Assembly: GCA_016235025.1 (NCBI GenBank)
Contig: JACRMV010000001.1
Location: 496,001 to 560,000 of the forward strand
Direction of reading: 5' to 3'
DNA length: 64,000 nt
DNA from: Rhodocyclales bacterium
GTDB taxonomy: Bacteria; Pseudomonadota; Gammaproteobacteria; Burkholderiales; Rhodocyclaceae
Shown piece by piece: positions 16,225 through 24,054 of the stretch. The notes under the pieces were generated by a model. That model saw only the letters and a program-made list of their open reading frames with translations. It was not told the origin of the DNA and did no database searches. A program made the position numbers and the translations under genes. Position 1 is the stretch's first letter; every line of letters begins with the position of its first letter.

Positions 16225-17646
16225 ATGCTCAGAAAACGCATAATCGCCGCAACCTTGGCACTGACGATACCTTTGACGGCGCAGGCCAGCGTGCAATCCA
16301 GCATGCAGACCTGGTTCAACGACATCGGCGCCTACGGCAACGTGACCGGTGTGGCGGCCTACCAGGGGCAGACCATGAACCTGTACTCGGGCGGCAGTCT
16401 GTACATGCGCACCCCCATCAAGAATTACCAGCTTGCCACCGTAGCCCCTCCGGCCTTCAAGGCGGGGTGCGGCGGGATCGACCTGTTTGCCGGTTCCTTC
16501 TCCTTCATCAACAAGGAGCAACTGACGGCCCTGATGCGCAACATCGCCAACAATGCCGTCGGCTATGCCTTCATGATGGCCGTCAAGTCGATCTCGCCCG
16601 ATCTGGCCGATCTGATCCAGTACCTCCAGGATCAGATCTCCAAGGTGAACAACCTCAATATCAACTCCTGCCAGGCGGCCGAAGGGGTGGTCGCTGCGAT
16701 TGGCAGCACGCTGACCGACAAGACGCAGGAGAAAGAGGGCAAGGTCGCCGGTGCGTCATTGAATCTCTATTCCGATGTGTTCGAGTCCTGGGATGCCTGG
16801 AAGGATCGCTCAAAGGCCAGACAGACGCGCCAGGCCGCCATCAGTGCCGACTCGCGCAACAGGGAAACCTTCGATCCCGGCAATGTCGTGTGGCGGGCGC
16901 TCCTTCGGGTTAATGGTGTCGATGACGAAACCCGGCAACTGATGATGAGCATGACGGGAACGATCATCATTGTTCCGCCCGGTGACGACGAATCGGGGTC
17001 GAGCACGGACCAGAAAGCCAAATGGTTGTACAAGCCTGGGGCAAAGATCACCTTCAGGCAGTTTGTGGGCGATGGGTCCGCGGCGACGGCGACGCTATCC
17101 GGACTGATCTGCGATGACTATGCGGAATGCCGGAATCCTTCGTACGTCGAGGACGGCATCACGGCGAGTTCATTTGCCAAGTTTGTTCGCGACAAGATCG
17201 TCGCGATGAAACAGAAAGTGGAGTCGCGCAGCGCGGGCGGGCAGGGCACCCTGGATGTTGCCCTGATCGGGGCGTCCAGCCTGCCGGTATGGAAGATGCT
17301 GTCGCTGGCCGCCAACATGCCCGGCGGTGACTTCGTTGTGGAAAACCATACCCAGCTCGTCGCCGTCGATATTGCCCACTCCTATTTCACCAACCTGGCC
17401 AAGACGCTGAGGGAAGCGATCCAGAACGAGATGGGCAAGGGAAACGCGGATGTGGCGGAAGCGGCAAAGTCGATTCTGATGCGGGTGACCGAGATCGAGC
17501 AGGAAGGGCGCGAAATGCTGGTCGCCGAATATCAGAAGGGGGTGCAGGTGGCCCAGATGCAACGCAGCATCCAGTGGCTCGATCAGTCGCTGAAAGCCGG
17601 GCTGCCGACCAACGTCTTTCAGTCGATGATGGCGTTCAATCGATAG
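16225..17646 (+). CDS. traH: Pilus assembly protein TraH
   Basis: The ATG at 16225 has GAGGGGG at ideal distance and begins a signal peptide (MLRKRIIAATLALTIPLTAQ AS). GTG 16219 is an alternative that would add two residues. The 473-residue periplasmic protein carries TraH features: GGSLYMRTPIKNYQLATVAP, PPAFKAGCGGIDLFAGSFSF, and C-terminal coiled-coil segments. TraH interacts with TraF, TraU and TrbI during F pilus assembly. It lies between traF and traG, the conserved order. Confidence 0.93.
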   Translation: MLRKRIIAATLALTIPLTAQASVQSSMQTWFNDIGAYGNVTGVAAYQGQTMNLYSGGSLYMRTPIKNYQLATVAPPAFKAGCGGIDLFAGSFSFINKEQLTALMRNIANNAVGYAFMMAVKSISPDLADLIQYLQDQISKVNNLNINSCQAAEGVVAAIGSTLTDKTQEKEGKVAGASLNLYSDVFESWDAWKDRSKARQTRQAAISADSRNRETFDPGNVVWRALLRVNGVDDETRQLMMSMTGTIIIVPPGDDESGSSTDQKAKWLYKPGAKITFRQFVGDGSAATATLSGLICDDYAECRNPSYVEDGITASSFAKFVRDKIVAMKQKVESRSAGGQGTLDVALIGASSLPVWKMLSLAANMPGGDFVVENHTQLVAVDIAHSYFTNLAKTLREAIQNEMGKGNADVAEAAKSILMRVTEIEQEGREMLVAEYQKGVQVAQMQRSIQWLDQSLKAGLPTNVFQSMMAFNR

Positions 17647-17672
17647 GCCGATAGGACGACGCATTCACACCG

Positions 17673-20600
17673 ATGAATTTCGAGGTCTATGCCTACTGGA
17701 ATATCGAGGAACTGACGGCCACGTTCAACGCCGTCGCTGCCCTCATGGGAAGCGGCGACTACCTGGGTCTCCTGCGCACCCTGGCGCTGGTCGGCATTCT
17801 CTCGCTGGTACTGGTCGTCCTCGCCGGCAAGGGGCGCATGGAGGACTTCTGGAAGTGGGTCATCATGCTGGCCCTCTTCAACGGCATGCTGCTGGTCCCG
17901 AAGACCAACGTCATCGTCGTCGATCGCACCGGAACCACGCCCGCTCAGGTGGTGGCCAATGTCCCGATCGGTCTGGCTGCCTTCGCGCATTCGACCAGCA
18001 AGATTGGCGACTGGCTGACCGGGGCCTTCGAGACCGTCTTTGCGCTGCCCGGTGACTTGCAGTTTCGTACCAGCGGAACACTGTTCGGGCATCGGGTTCT
18101 TCAGGAGCGACTGGCCATCAAAAGCGGCCAGCCGATTCTGACCAGCAATTTCTACGAGTTTTACCGGGAGTGCATCACGCCTGAGCTGGCCTCGGGGTAT
18201 ATCCGCATGAACGACCTCATGAAGACAAACGACATCTGGGGCACCCTCAATGGATTGACCAATCCATCCCGGCTGGTGACCCTCCGGGACACGGCGGATC
18301 CGACCATCATGCAAACACTGGGGTGCACTGCCGCCTATGCGACGCTCACCATCCAGTTGAACGCCGAGGCCGCCAATCAACTGGGCCTGCTGGGCAATCG
18401 GATGTATCCGGGAATGCCTTCCGCCCTGGCCAATACGGCGATCTCAGGGTCGCTCGCGACGAGCACTAATTATCTTCTCGGGCTATCGGCGACGGCGACC
18501 GATACCATCAAGCAGTCCATCGTCTCAAACGCCGTGATTGACGCCCAGTACACCATCCCGGCACAGATCGGCGACGCGGCAAGTGCTGCGACCAATCTGG
18601 CACAGGCCCAGGCCGTGCGCCAGACCGGTGACGCCTACAAGGCGATGGCAAAGCTGGCCGAGGGCACCATGCCCAAAGCCCGAAACGCCATCGAGCTGGT
18701 TCAATACGCCGTCTTCCCGATCATTCTGTTGCTGACGCTCGTTGCCGGTCACCATGGCGGATCGGTGCTCAAGATGTACGCCGGCAGCCTGCTCTGGATC
18801 CAGCTGTGGCCACCGCTCTATGCGGTCATGAACTTCCTCATGAATGTACAGGCGCAAAAGGCACTGACGAGTGCTACCAATGGCGGGGGGATGTCTCTGG
18901 AGTCCTACAGCTATCTCAACAACTCCGTGGTCAGCGATCAGGCCATTGCCGGAATGCTGGTGTTGTCGATTCCGGCGATTGCCGCAGCACTCATCAAGTG
19001 GGGCGATGCCGGGCTGAGATCGGTCGGAGCGTCCTTTGCTCCACGCGATGCAGAAAAGGCCGCCGCCGCCCTGGCGCAAGGCAACATGAACATGGGGAAT
19101 GCGTCACTTGGCAATGTTCAGCATGGGAATTACTCTGCCTTGCAGCATTCGACGCAGCCCTCACTCGCGGCAGGTGCGGGCAAAATGGCCTCGGCGGATT
19201 CCTTTGGCTCGATGGAGCGCACGGGGGATGCCGTGACCGTCAAAAGCGGCAACATGACGATGACCGGGTTCGACAGGAATCGTGATGGCCGATTTACGAT
19301 CGACGAGGTCACCAACGTGTCGGCGGCGGGGTCATCGCTCTTGGGGGCGGTTGCACAATCAGGCCTCGGACGCACGGCCTCCGACGTCAGTTACTCCGGT
19401 GAAGGCACTCAGGCCTCGTCGGGACGTGCCGCATCGGTAGGGGAAGCCCAAACCGCGAAGCTCACCAAAGATCAAAGTGCCACATTTCAACGTCAATTGT
19501 CGAGTGCGTTGACTACCGAAATGGGTGGGGATACCAGCGCTGGGGTAACTACCGGCACGGGTAACGTGGTCACCACCGGGAGGGATTATTCCGGCAAGAA
19601 GGGGCTGACCAATCAGGAGGGTGTGTCCGTTGATTCTGCACTAACTGCGGGCGGCAGTGGCGCTTCGGGCAAACCCCAGGAAGGCCAGCCGCCCAAGGAG
19701 TCGGGTCGGGCAGGGCGGCTTGCCATGGCGCTCGCAGAAAAGGCTTCCGGTATTTCAGCACGAGCTGCCGGTGCTGTGAAAACGGGGCAACGCTACGATG
19801 AATCCGCCGACCAGACCATCAGGACGGCCACACAGGATGAACTGCGACACGCGGCGGATGTGGCCAGGCGGGGTTTGCTGCGTGTTGCCGGCAGTACTTC
19901 CGATCAGGGCGTGAAGCAGGCTGCTGAACGCGCCGCATCAACGCTGGACAAGGCCAGAACCTACGACAGCAAGGAACTCGCTTCCCTGACGGAGCAGCAG
20001 GAGGCCGGAAGCCGACGCCAGGCGGGCAACGAGAACCGCTCGAGTGTTTCGGTGGACGAAACGCTTGTCATGGCGAAGTCCGGCTACGAGATGCTGTTCG
20101 GGAAGGGGGCTGAGGTCACGCCGGAACGCCTGTCCCGGTTTCAGCGTGAGTGGAATCAGAACCAGGGTTTTCGGGAAGATGTCGCCCTCGAAACCCGAGA
20201 CCGGATAGCGAAGACGCGGCTCGCCTCCGAAGGCGTGCAAACCCCGGCGTCGCCGCAGGATGTTCGGCAGGGCGGCGAGACGAATCTTGCTCGGCTCGAT
20301 GAAATGGGGAAAGCTCAGGTCGCGGCCGAGGACAGTGCAAACAGCAAAGAGGTCCAGCGCCAGCAACACGCCCATCCAAAATCGCAGCCGGATCTGTCAC
20401 CCGCCGCGAAGCACTATGCGGAAACATTGAATTCTGCGACTGAGCTGACCAGGCAAAAAGAATCGCAGGTCTTGCTTGAGAGTGGCATCACGATGATGGC
20501 AAACCAGCTGTACCAGGATCGGCAAAAGGGGGCGGGAACCGTACACCTGAATGCCTACGGATTCGGTGCCGGATCCGCCAGCGTTCAGGAGTACGCCGGA

Positions 20601-20843
20601 AAACTGCGCGAGGCAGCCCAAAAGGATCCCGAGCTCGCCAAGGGCCTGGCAACCATCGCCCTCAACAATCGAACAGGGACTCAACCAAACCAGGGCGACA
20701 TGGCATGGCTTGAAGCCACAGCCATGCAGTCGGTTCGACAGGCAGAGGGGAGGGCATCCGAGGGCGCCGGTTGGGTTGCCGATCGGGCGGGTAAGGCGCT
20801 GGACATCTTTTCTCCGAGTGATTCACCCTCCACGAGAAAATGA
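17673..20843 (+). CDS. traG: Mating-pair stabilisation and entry-exclusion target TraG
   Basis: The 1056-residue protein has an N-terminal inner-membrane region with spans near residues 31-50, 58-75, 345-365 and 420-445. A long polar, Ala/Gly/Gln-rich C-terminal region (residues 470-1056) is expected in the periplasm. TraG is needed for pilus assembly (N-terminal) and for mating-pair stabilisation and exclusion (C-terminal). Length is near F TraG and shorter than SXT TraG. A DRNRDGRFTIDE segment at residues 534-545 matches an EF-hand calcium loop position by position. It ends the second transfer block; the next gene converges on it. Confidence 0.92.
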   Translation: MNFEVYAYWNIEELTATFNAVAALMGSGDYLGLLRTLALVGILSLVLVVLAGKGRMEDFWKWVIMLALFNGMLLVPKTNVIVVDRTGTTPAQVVANVPIGLAAFAHSTSKIGDWLTGAFETVFALPGDLQFRTSGTLFGHRVLQERLAIKSGQPILTSNFYEFYRECITPELASGYIRMNDLMKTNDIWGTLNGLTNPSRLVTLRDTADPTIMQTLGCTAAYATLTIQLNAEAANQLGLLGNRMYPGMPSALANTAISGSLATSTNYLLGLSATATDTIKQSIVSNAVIDAQYTIPAQIGDAASAATNLAQAQAVRQTGDAYKAMAKLAEGTMPKARNAIELVQYAVFPIILLLTLVAGHHGGSVLKMYAGSLLWIQLWPPLYAVMNFLMNVQAQKALTSATNGGGMSLESYSYLNNSVVSDQAIAGMLVLSIPAIAAALIKWGDAGLRSVGASFAPRDAEKAAAALAQGNMNMGNASLGNVQHGNYSALQHSTQPSLAAGAGKMASADSFGSMERTGDAVTVKSGNMTMTGFDRNRDGRFTIDEVTNVSAAGSSLLGAVAQSGLGRTASDVSYSGEGTQASSGRAASVGEAQTAKLTKDQSATFQRQLSSALTTEMGGDTSAGVTTGTGNVVTTGRDYSGKKGLTNQEGVSVDSALTAGGSGASGKPQEGQPPKESGRAGRLAMALAEKASGISARAAGAVKTGQRYDESADQTIRTATQDELRHAADVARRGLLRVAGSTSDQGVKQAAERAASTLDKARTYDSKELASLTEQQEAGSRRQAGNENRSSVSVDETLVMAKSGYEMLFGKGAEVTPERLSRFQREWNQNQGFREDVALETRDRIAKTRLASEGVQTPASPQDVRQGGETNLARLDEMGKAQVAAEDSANSKEVQRQQHAHPKSQPDLSPAAKHYAETLNSATELTRQKESQVLLESGITMMANQLYQDRQKGAGTVHLNAYGFGAGSASVQEYAGKLREAAQKDPELAKGLATIALNNRTGTQPNQGDMAWLEATAMQSVRQAEGRASEGAGWVADRAGKALDIFSPSDSPSTRK

Positions 20844-20855
20844 TTCGAACACCAG

Positions 20856-21275
20856 CTACTTGTCGTCTTCGATCGATTCGTTACCAACTCGAACACCATG
20901 AGCATACATGCCAAAGCCCTGGAAGCCGGGACCCACGCCAGAGAAGTTCAGTGAGTTCGGATCCTGATCATGGGGTGGGTCGGGGAAATACGATTGCTGC
21001 CTGGGATCATTCTCGCCATTGCGCAGTACGAAGCGAATAAATGCGACCGCCAGAAAAACCCAAGAGAGCAGGGCGGCGACCAGAATGGTCTTTTCGTTGC
21101 CGAATATCGCTACCAAAGTTGCGGCCACAAGCGCCGCAACGAGGAGCAGAAGCGACTCGACGACATGCCCTATTCGAAACAGCTTCACGGCAACAGCCAT
21201 CAATCGGGCAGCCAGATAGATCAGGGTCATCCCTGGTACGACCAGCAGTACAGATGCAAGAATTATTCGCTCCAT
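20856..21275 (-). CDS. Small membrane protein convergent with traG
   Basis: The 139-residue protein has an N-terminal hairpin of two spans (about residues 6-25 and 38-60) and a third span (68-85), then a polar Pro/Asp-rich tail. It is not a recognised family. Entry-exclusion proteins are often small membrane proteins encoded beside traG, because they recognise TraG of an incoming donor, so an Eex-like role is possible. Unlike the known eex genes of SXT, it reads against traG. Its start is 26 bp from a 39-bp palindrome shared with the divergent HTH gene, so that HTH protein may control it. Confidence 0.6.
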   Translation of the reverse strand: MERIILASVLLVVPGMTLIYLAARLMAVAVKLFRIGHVVESLLLLVAALVAATLVAIFGNEKTILVAALLSWVFLAVAFIRFVLRNGENDPRQQSYFPDPPHDQDPNSLNFSGVGPGFQGFGMYAHGVRVGNESIEDDK

Positions 21276-21301
21276 TGGTTACTCCAACACGTCATTCATC
21301 T

Positions 21302-21340
21302 CGCTTTTACTATACGCGCAATGCGCGTATAGTAAAAGCG
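21302..21340. promoter_or_regulatory. 39-bp perfect palindrome in a divergent promoter region
   Basis: The arms CGCTTTTACTATACGCGCA (21302-21320) and TGCGCGTATAGTAAAAGCG (21322-21340) are exact 19-bp complements around a single central A. It lies between the leftward membrane-protein gene (start 21275) and the rightward HTH gene (start 21362). Each arm contains a TATAC/GTATA element usable as part of a -10 box. The most likely role is an operator for the adjacent HTH protein controlling both directions. No T-run follows either arm, so a simple terminator is unlikely. Confidence 0.75.
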
Positions 21341-21361
21341 TTATCAATCCTGATTGACGCG

Positions 21362-21565
21362 ATGGCTGCTACTGGTTATCCCACACCCCCGGAGATTCGA
21401 GCGGCCCGCATGCTACTTGGAGTATCTCAAGCAAAAGCGGCTTTAATGGTGCATTCAACGTGCCGAGCATGGCAGCAATGGGAGGCTGGCGATAGAAAGA
21501 TGCATCCGGCTTTCTGGGAGCTTTTCAGAATAAAGGCACTGCTCAATGCGCGCATGTCAAAGTAG
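21362..21565 (+). CDS. Small HTH regulator beside a palindromic operator
   Basis: The 67-residue protein starts at ATG 21362 (MAATGYPTPPEIRAARMLLG). Its HTH core is IRAARMLLGVSQAKAALMVH followed by STCRAWQQWEAGDRKMHPAF, a Cro/CI-like fold in which the W-Q-Q-W-E-A-G-D pattern marks the recognition and post-recognition region. Longer upstream frames run through the palindrome without an ATG and are rejected. It stands alone between the palindrome and the HU gene and probably binds the palindrome. The regulated genes probably include the convergent-to-traG membrane protein. Confidence 0.75.
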   Translation: MAATGYPTPPEIRAARMLLGVSQAKAALMVHSTCRAWQQWEAGDRKMHPAFWELFRIKALLNARMSK

Positions 21566-21690
21566 TCGTCCTGCTGTTGCTGAACAAGGAATTCCATGGA
21601 TTTGCAGCCGGCATTCATGTTCCTCGCATCGATGGAGGATTGTTCAGCGGTACTATCCCATTTTTCACAAAACCTGATCACGGAGATTCC

Positions 21691-21987
21691 ATGAATAAAG
21701 CTGAACTTATCGAAATCGTCGCCAAGGAAGCGGACCTGTCCAAGGCGGCTGCCGCGAGTGCGCTGGATGCAGTCATTGCTGCCATCGTCAAAGCGGTATC
21801 CAAGGGCGATACCGCCACCTTGATTGGATTCGGCACATTCAAGCCCTCAAAGCGTGCTGCCCGCACAGGGCGCAATCCTCAGACCGGCAAGGAACTCAAG
21901 ATTGCAGCTACCACGGTGCCTCGTTTCACAGCGGGTGCTGGTTTCAAGGCTGCCGTGGCTGGAAAGAAAGTGGCGAAGAAAAAGTAG
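21691..21987 (+). CDS. HU-family nucleoid protein carried by the element
   Basis: The 98-residue DNA-bending protein starts at ATG 21691, with GGAG eight bases upstream. It shows the complete HU/IHF signature: MNKAELIEIVAKEADLSKAA, GFGTFKPSKRAARTGRNPQT GKEL (split), and a Lys-rich C-terminal extension VAGKKVAKKK. HU bends DNA and stabilises replication and recombination complexes. As a mobile-element gene it may help its own replication or integration, or silence the element. The Lys-rich tail is longer than in housekeeping HU. Confidence 0.93.
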   Translation: MNKAELIEIVAKEADLSKAAAASALDAVIAAIVKAVSKGDTATLIGFGTFKPSKRAARTGRNPQTGKELKIAATTVPRFTAGAGFKAAVAGKKVAKKK

Positions 21988-22076
21988 TTTGTTGCTGCCT
22001 TCTTGAACGATGCGGTGCTGGTGCATCTTGTACCGGTGCCGACTCAATAAATGTTGGGATCAATACAGGAGCGTGT

Positions 22077-22304
22077 ATGAAGAAATCCAAACTTCTCGCT
22101 GACGTGGCGGCTGCTCGCCGCACGTCCGGTCTGAATCAATCTGAATTCTGGTCTCGATTTGGCGTAACCCAGTCGGGCGGATCGAGGTATGAAAGTGGAC
22201 GGAATATTCCCAAACCGCTCAAGACGCTGATGTGGCTTTACGACGCTGGCAATATCAGTGATCAGGATCTGGAGAATGTCCGGAAGGGGCTAAGCAAGAA
22301 ATAG
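22077..22304 (+). CDS. Small XRE-type HTH regulator, copy 2
   Basis: The 75-residue paralogue of the gene at 4454-4672 starts MKKSKLLADVAAARRTSGLN. Its HTH core, SEFWSRFGVTQSGGSRYESG RNIPKP (split), is shared almost unchanged, while the N-terminus and the tail differ. The start is ATG 22077, with GGAG nine bases upstream. It follows the HU gene by 90 bp in the same direction and could be co-expressed with it. The two copies bracket the pilus operon. Confidence 0.85.
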   Translation: MKKSKLLADVAAARRTSGLNQSEFWSRFGVTQSGGSRYESGRNIPKPLKTLMWLYDAGNISDQDLENVRKGLSKK

Positions 22305-22929
22305 TGCTTCCTCCGGGGGGGATGTTTTGTTCGATTGTCGGCTGATAACCGCCAAGTCGACGAAGACCTTCCAATGAGTGTGCCTCCTGAAGTCGTGACA
22401 GTAGTGGCCGCTATTCGGCGTCGATTTCTTGTGCTGGATTTCAGATGGGGGCGAACTGAGCCGAGCCTCTGGTAGTCGGCACTCGATTCACTGCTGCCGC
22501 TCAAGCTTCGTTGCTGTGATGGTCAGTTATGTGGAGTATTGCTGCCAGTGGGATTCATTCAGCGGATACGTGCTCATCGGCCTGAACGGCCATTCGCGTG
22601 CCTACTGGTCTAGGTCGGCAATGTGTCGGTTACCTGCCGCTCTGCCGGGAATCCTGGTGAATGGCCGCATCCCGACCTGACGAACTCACACTTTCGACTC
22701 AAAAAAGACTCTCGAACTGGCACGACGAGCGTCCTGAATGCAGCGGTTCCACTTGGTGATGGCCGAGCGGTAAACTCACGGCTTCTGGCACATAGAGATC
22801 AGCCATGCCTTGCCCGTTGCTTCTGCCGAATTCGGTAAGTCTGGGGCGTTCGTAGGTTTCCGTTGGGTTCCAGTGATGCCTTTATGACGCATAGTTCGGT
22901 AACATAGAGGCAAATTACAGGGGGTAACA
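22305..22929. other. Gene-free stretch with a diverged repeat copy
   Basis: No convincing coding frame exists in these 625 bp; the short plus-strand frames have unlikely composition and no ribosome sites. The only structure found is a 90-bp segment at 22579-22668 that reappears, diverged and inverted, at 29211-29300. GC content and texture resemble scar DNA between inserted cassettes. The promoter for the four-gene operon that starts at 22930 probably lies near its right end. Confidence 0.6.
22579..22668 (+). repeat. Diverged inter-cassette repeat, copy A
   Basis: The block from CGGCCTGAACGGCCATTCG through GGCAATGTGTCGGTTACCTG to GAATGGCCGC aligns with the complement of 29211-29300. That complement reads GGCCTGAACGGCCATTCG, then CAGCAATGTGTCGGTAAGCT, then CTGAACGGCCGC. 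Copies are imperfect but collinear. They lie in non-coding DNA on either side of the ABC-three-component operon and helicase, in opposite orientation. Confidence 0.55.
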
Positions 22930-23202
22930 GTGGGCGCTATCGGGATATATGTCGGGCTCGGGCTCATGGTTGTCGGTGTCCTGCTCTTCGCAGTTGGGCG
23001 ACGCAAGCGAAGCAGTACCGTCTCGTCAAATGGCTCAGTCTCTGTAGGCGGGAACAACAGCGGCTCTATCGTCAACATCAACCAGCCCAGCGCGCCACCA
23101 AGTCATTCCAACGGCCATGGTCTGACGATCATGGCCATGCTCGTTGAGCTGGTCGGGATCGGCGTGACCCTTTGGCACGCCTATCACATGGCTGCCAAAT
23201 GA
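22930..23202 (+). CDS. Membrane protein with GGNN motif, first gene of ABC-3C-like operon
   Basis: The GTG at 22930 follows CAGGGGGTAAC, a strong ribosome site. The 90-residue product has two membrane spans (about residues 3-22 and 63-84). They flank a polar loop holding NGSVSVGGNNSGSIVNIN. The next gene opens with a very similar motif, GSTAVGGNNNGTITNLTVGD. Such glycine-asparagine motifs occur in proteins of predicted conflict systems, where they may form a short beta-roll interaction module; that is inference. It could be the membrane-disrupting effector or the anchor of the complex. Its stop overlaps the next start (ATGA). Confidence 0.65.
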   Translation: MGAIGIYVGLGLMVVGVLLFAVGRRKRSSTVSSNGSVSVGGNNSGSIVNINQPSAPPSHSNGHGLTIMAMLVELVGIGVTLWHAYHMAAK

Positions 23203-23831
23203 TTGGGCCCAAGGCGTCTGCTGGTGATGGCAGCACTGCCGTCGGCGGGAACAACAACGGCACTATCACCAACCTCACTGTCGGCGACGGTTCAACGGTG
23301 GCCCTCCACCTTGAAGCAGAGCTGGCGCGCAAACTTCCGTCCCATCTGGGGGCCTTCATTGCGCAACTCGCGTTCAAAGGCGGCCTCACTGCTTCGTCGA
23401 CCCAGATGAGGCCGTTGCCTCCCGAAGTGGCGGACAAGCTCCGTCACAACCAACTGCCGGTGCGGCATCCCATCATTCGTGATTGGATTCGGCACAGCCT
23501 TGCGCTGGAACGGGCATACCATGGCGTTGAGCAGCAGAACGCCGATGCACGCTACCTTGTACGACAACGTGCCGGCGCGGTCTACGAGGAAGAACTGCTC
23601 AAGGCAGCGCAGGACAGCAAGATTCCGGAGGCTGAAATTAGCGAATTTGCCCGGCATCATGCCATCATGCTTGTCCAAGCGGTAACGGATCGGCTACTTG
23701 TTGACTATCGTGCCTCTAAGACCGGCTTGGTGGAGGAGGAGATTGCGCGCCTTGCGGTTTCGCTGGTGGTTGCCGACGCGGTCGTGGAATGCGAAGTTCT
23801 GGAGAAGCCTAGCCATGCTACTGCCCCGTGA
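23199..23831 (+). CDS. ABC-three-component system CTD-type protein with GGNN motif
   Basis: The ATG at 23199 overlaps the preceding stop by 4 bp. The 210-residue protein begins with the beta-prone motif GSTAVGGNNNGTITNLTVGD. A helical domain follows from about residue 30, with conserved-looking LPPEVADKLRHNQLPVRHPI and SEFARHHAIMLVQAVTDRLL. ABC-three-component (ABC-3C) systems pair a YydD-like ATPase, a small middle component and a C-terminal-domain protein carrying an effector or sensor module. This gene fits the third role by size and order. No nuclease or other enzymatic motif is visible. The ABC-3C assignment comes from the operon rather than from this protein alone. Confidence 0.6.
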   Translation: MIGPKASAGDGSTAVGGNNNGTITNLTVGDGSTVALHLEAELARKLPSHLGAFIAQLAFKGGLTASSTQMRPLPPEVADKLRHNQLPVRHPIIRDWIRHSLALERAYHGVEQQNADARYLVRQRAGAVYEEELLKAAQDSKIPEAEISEFARHHAIMLVQAVTDRLLVDYRASKTGLVEEEIARLAVSLVVADAVVECEVLEKPSHATAP

Positions 23832-24054
23832 GCAGAGTCCTTGGAATTGTGGCTACTTCCTTGGCGCCGTTGCGCTGGAGGCTCTGGCCAAATCTGGCAC
23901 TGGCAGACTTGACCTTGCCGAACTTCAGAGGACTATGTCGGCCGCACTCGGAAAGCCGATCTCACCGACACAGGTTGTCGCCGCGGCGGCCTGGCTATTT
24001 CTCCTCGATTCTGTTGATCTCGACGAAAGCGGAAGACTTTTCAAATGCAGCTAG
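23815..24054 (+). CDS. ABC-3C middle component
   Basis: The 79-residue protein starts at ATG 23815 inside the end of the preceding gene (17-bp overlap) and ends 10 bp into the ATPase gene. Its opening, MLLPREQSPWNCGYFLGAVA LEAL (split), has the pattern of ABC-3C middle components: a short N-terminal strand before a helical, winged-helix-like core (LAELQRTMSAALGKPISPTQ). The FLFLLDSVDL-like end (WLFLLDSVDLDESGRLFKC) fits a wing. Double overlap in three successive genes is strong evidence for a single functional unit. Confidence 0.62.
   Translation: MLLPREQSPWNCGYFLGAVALEALAKSGTGRLDLAELQRTMSAALGKPISPTQVVAAAAWLFLLDSVDLDESGRLFKCS

Noticed and set aside
22429-22680. 83-aa plus-strand frame in the gap before the ABC-3C operon
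   Set aside because: Composition is rich in Cys, Ser and Trp, and there is no ribosome site. It overlaps the diverged repeat found elsewhere in non-coding DNA.
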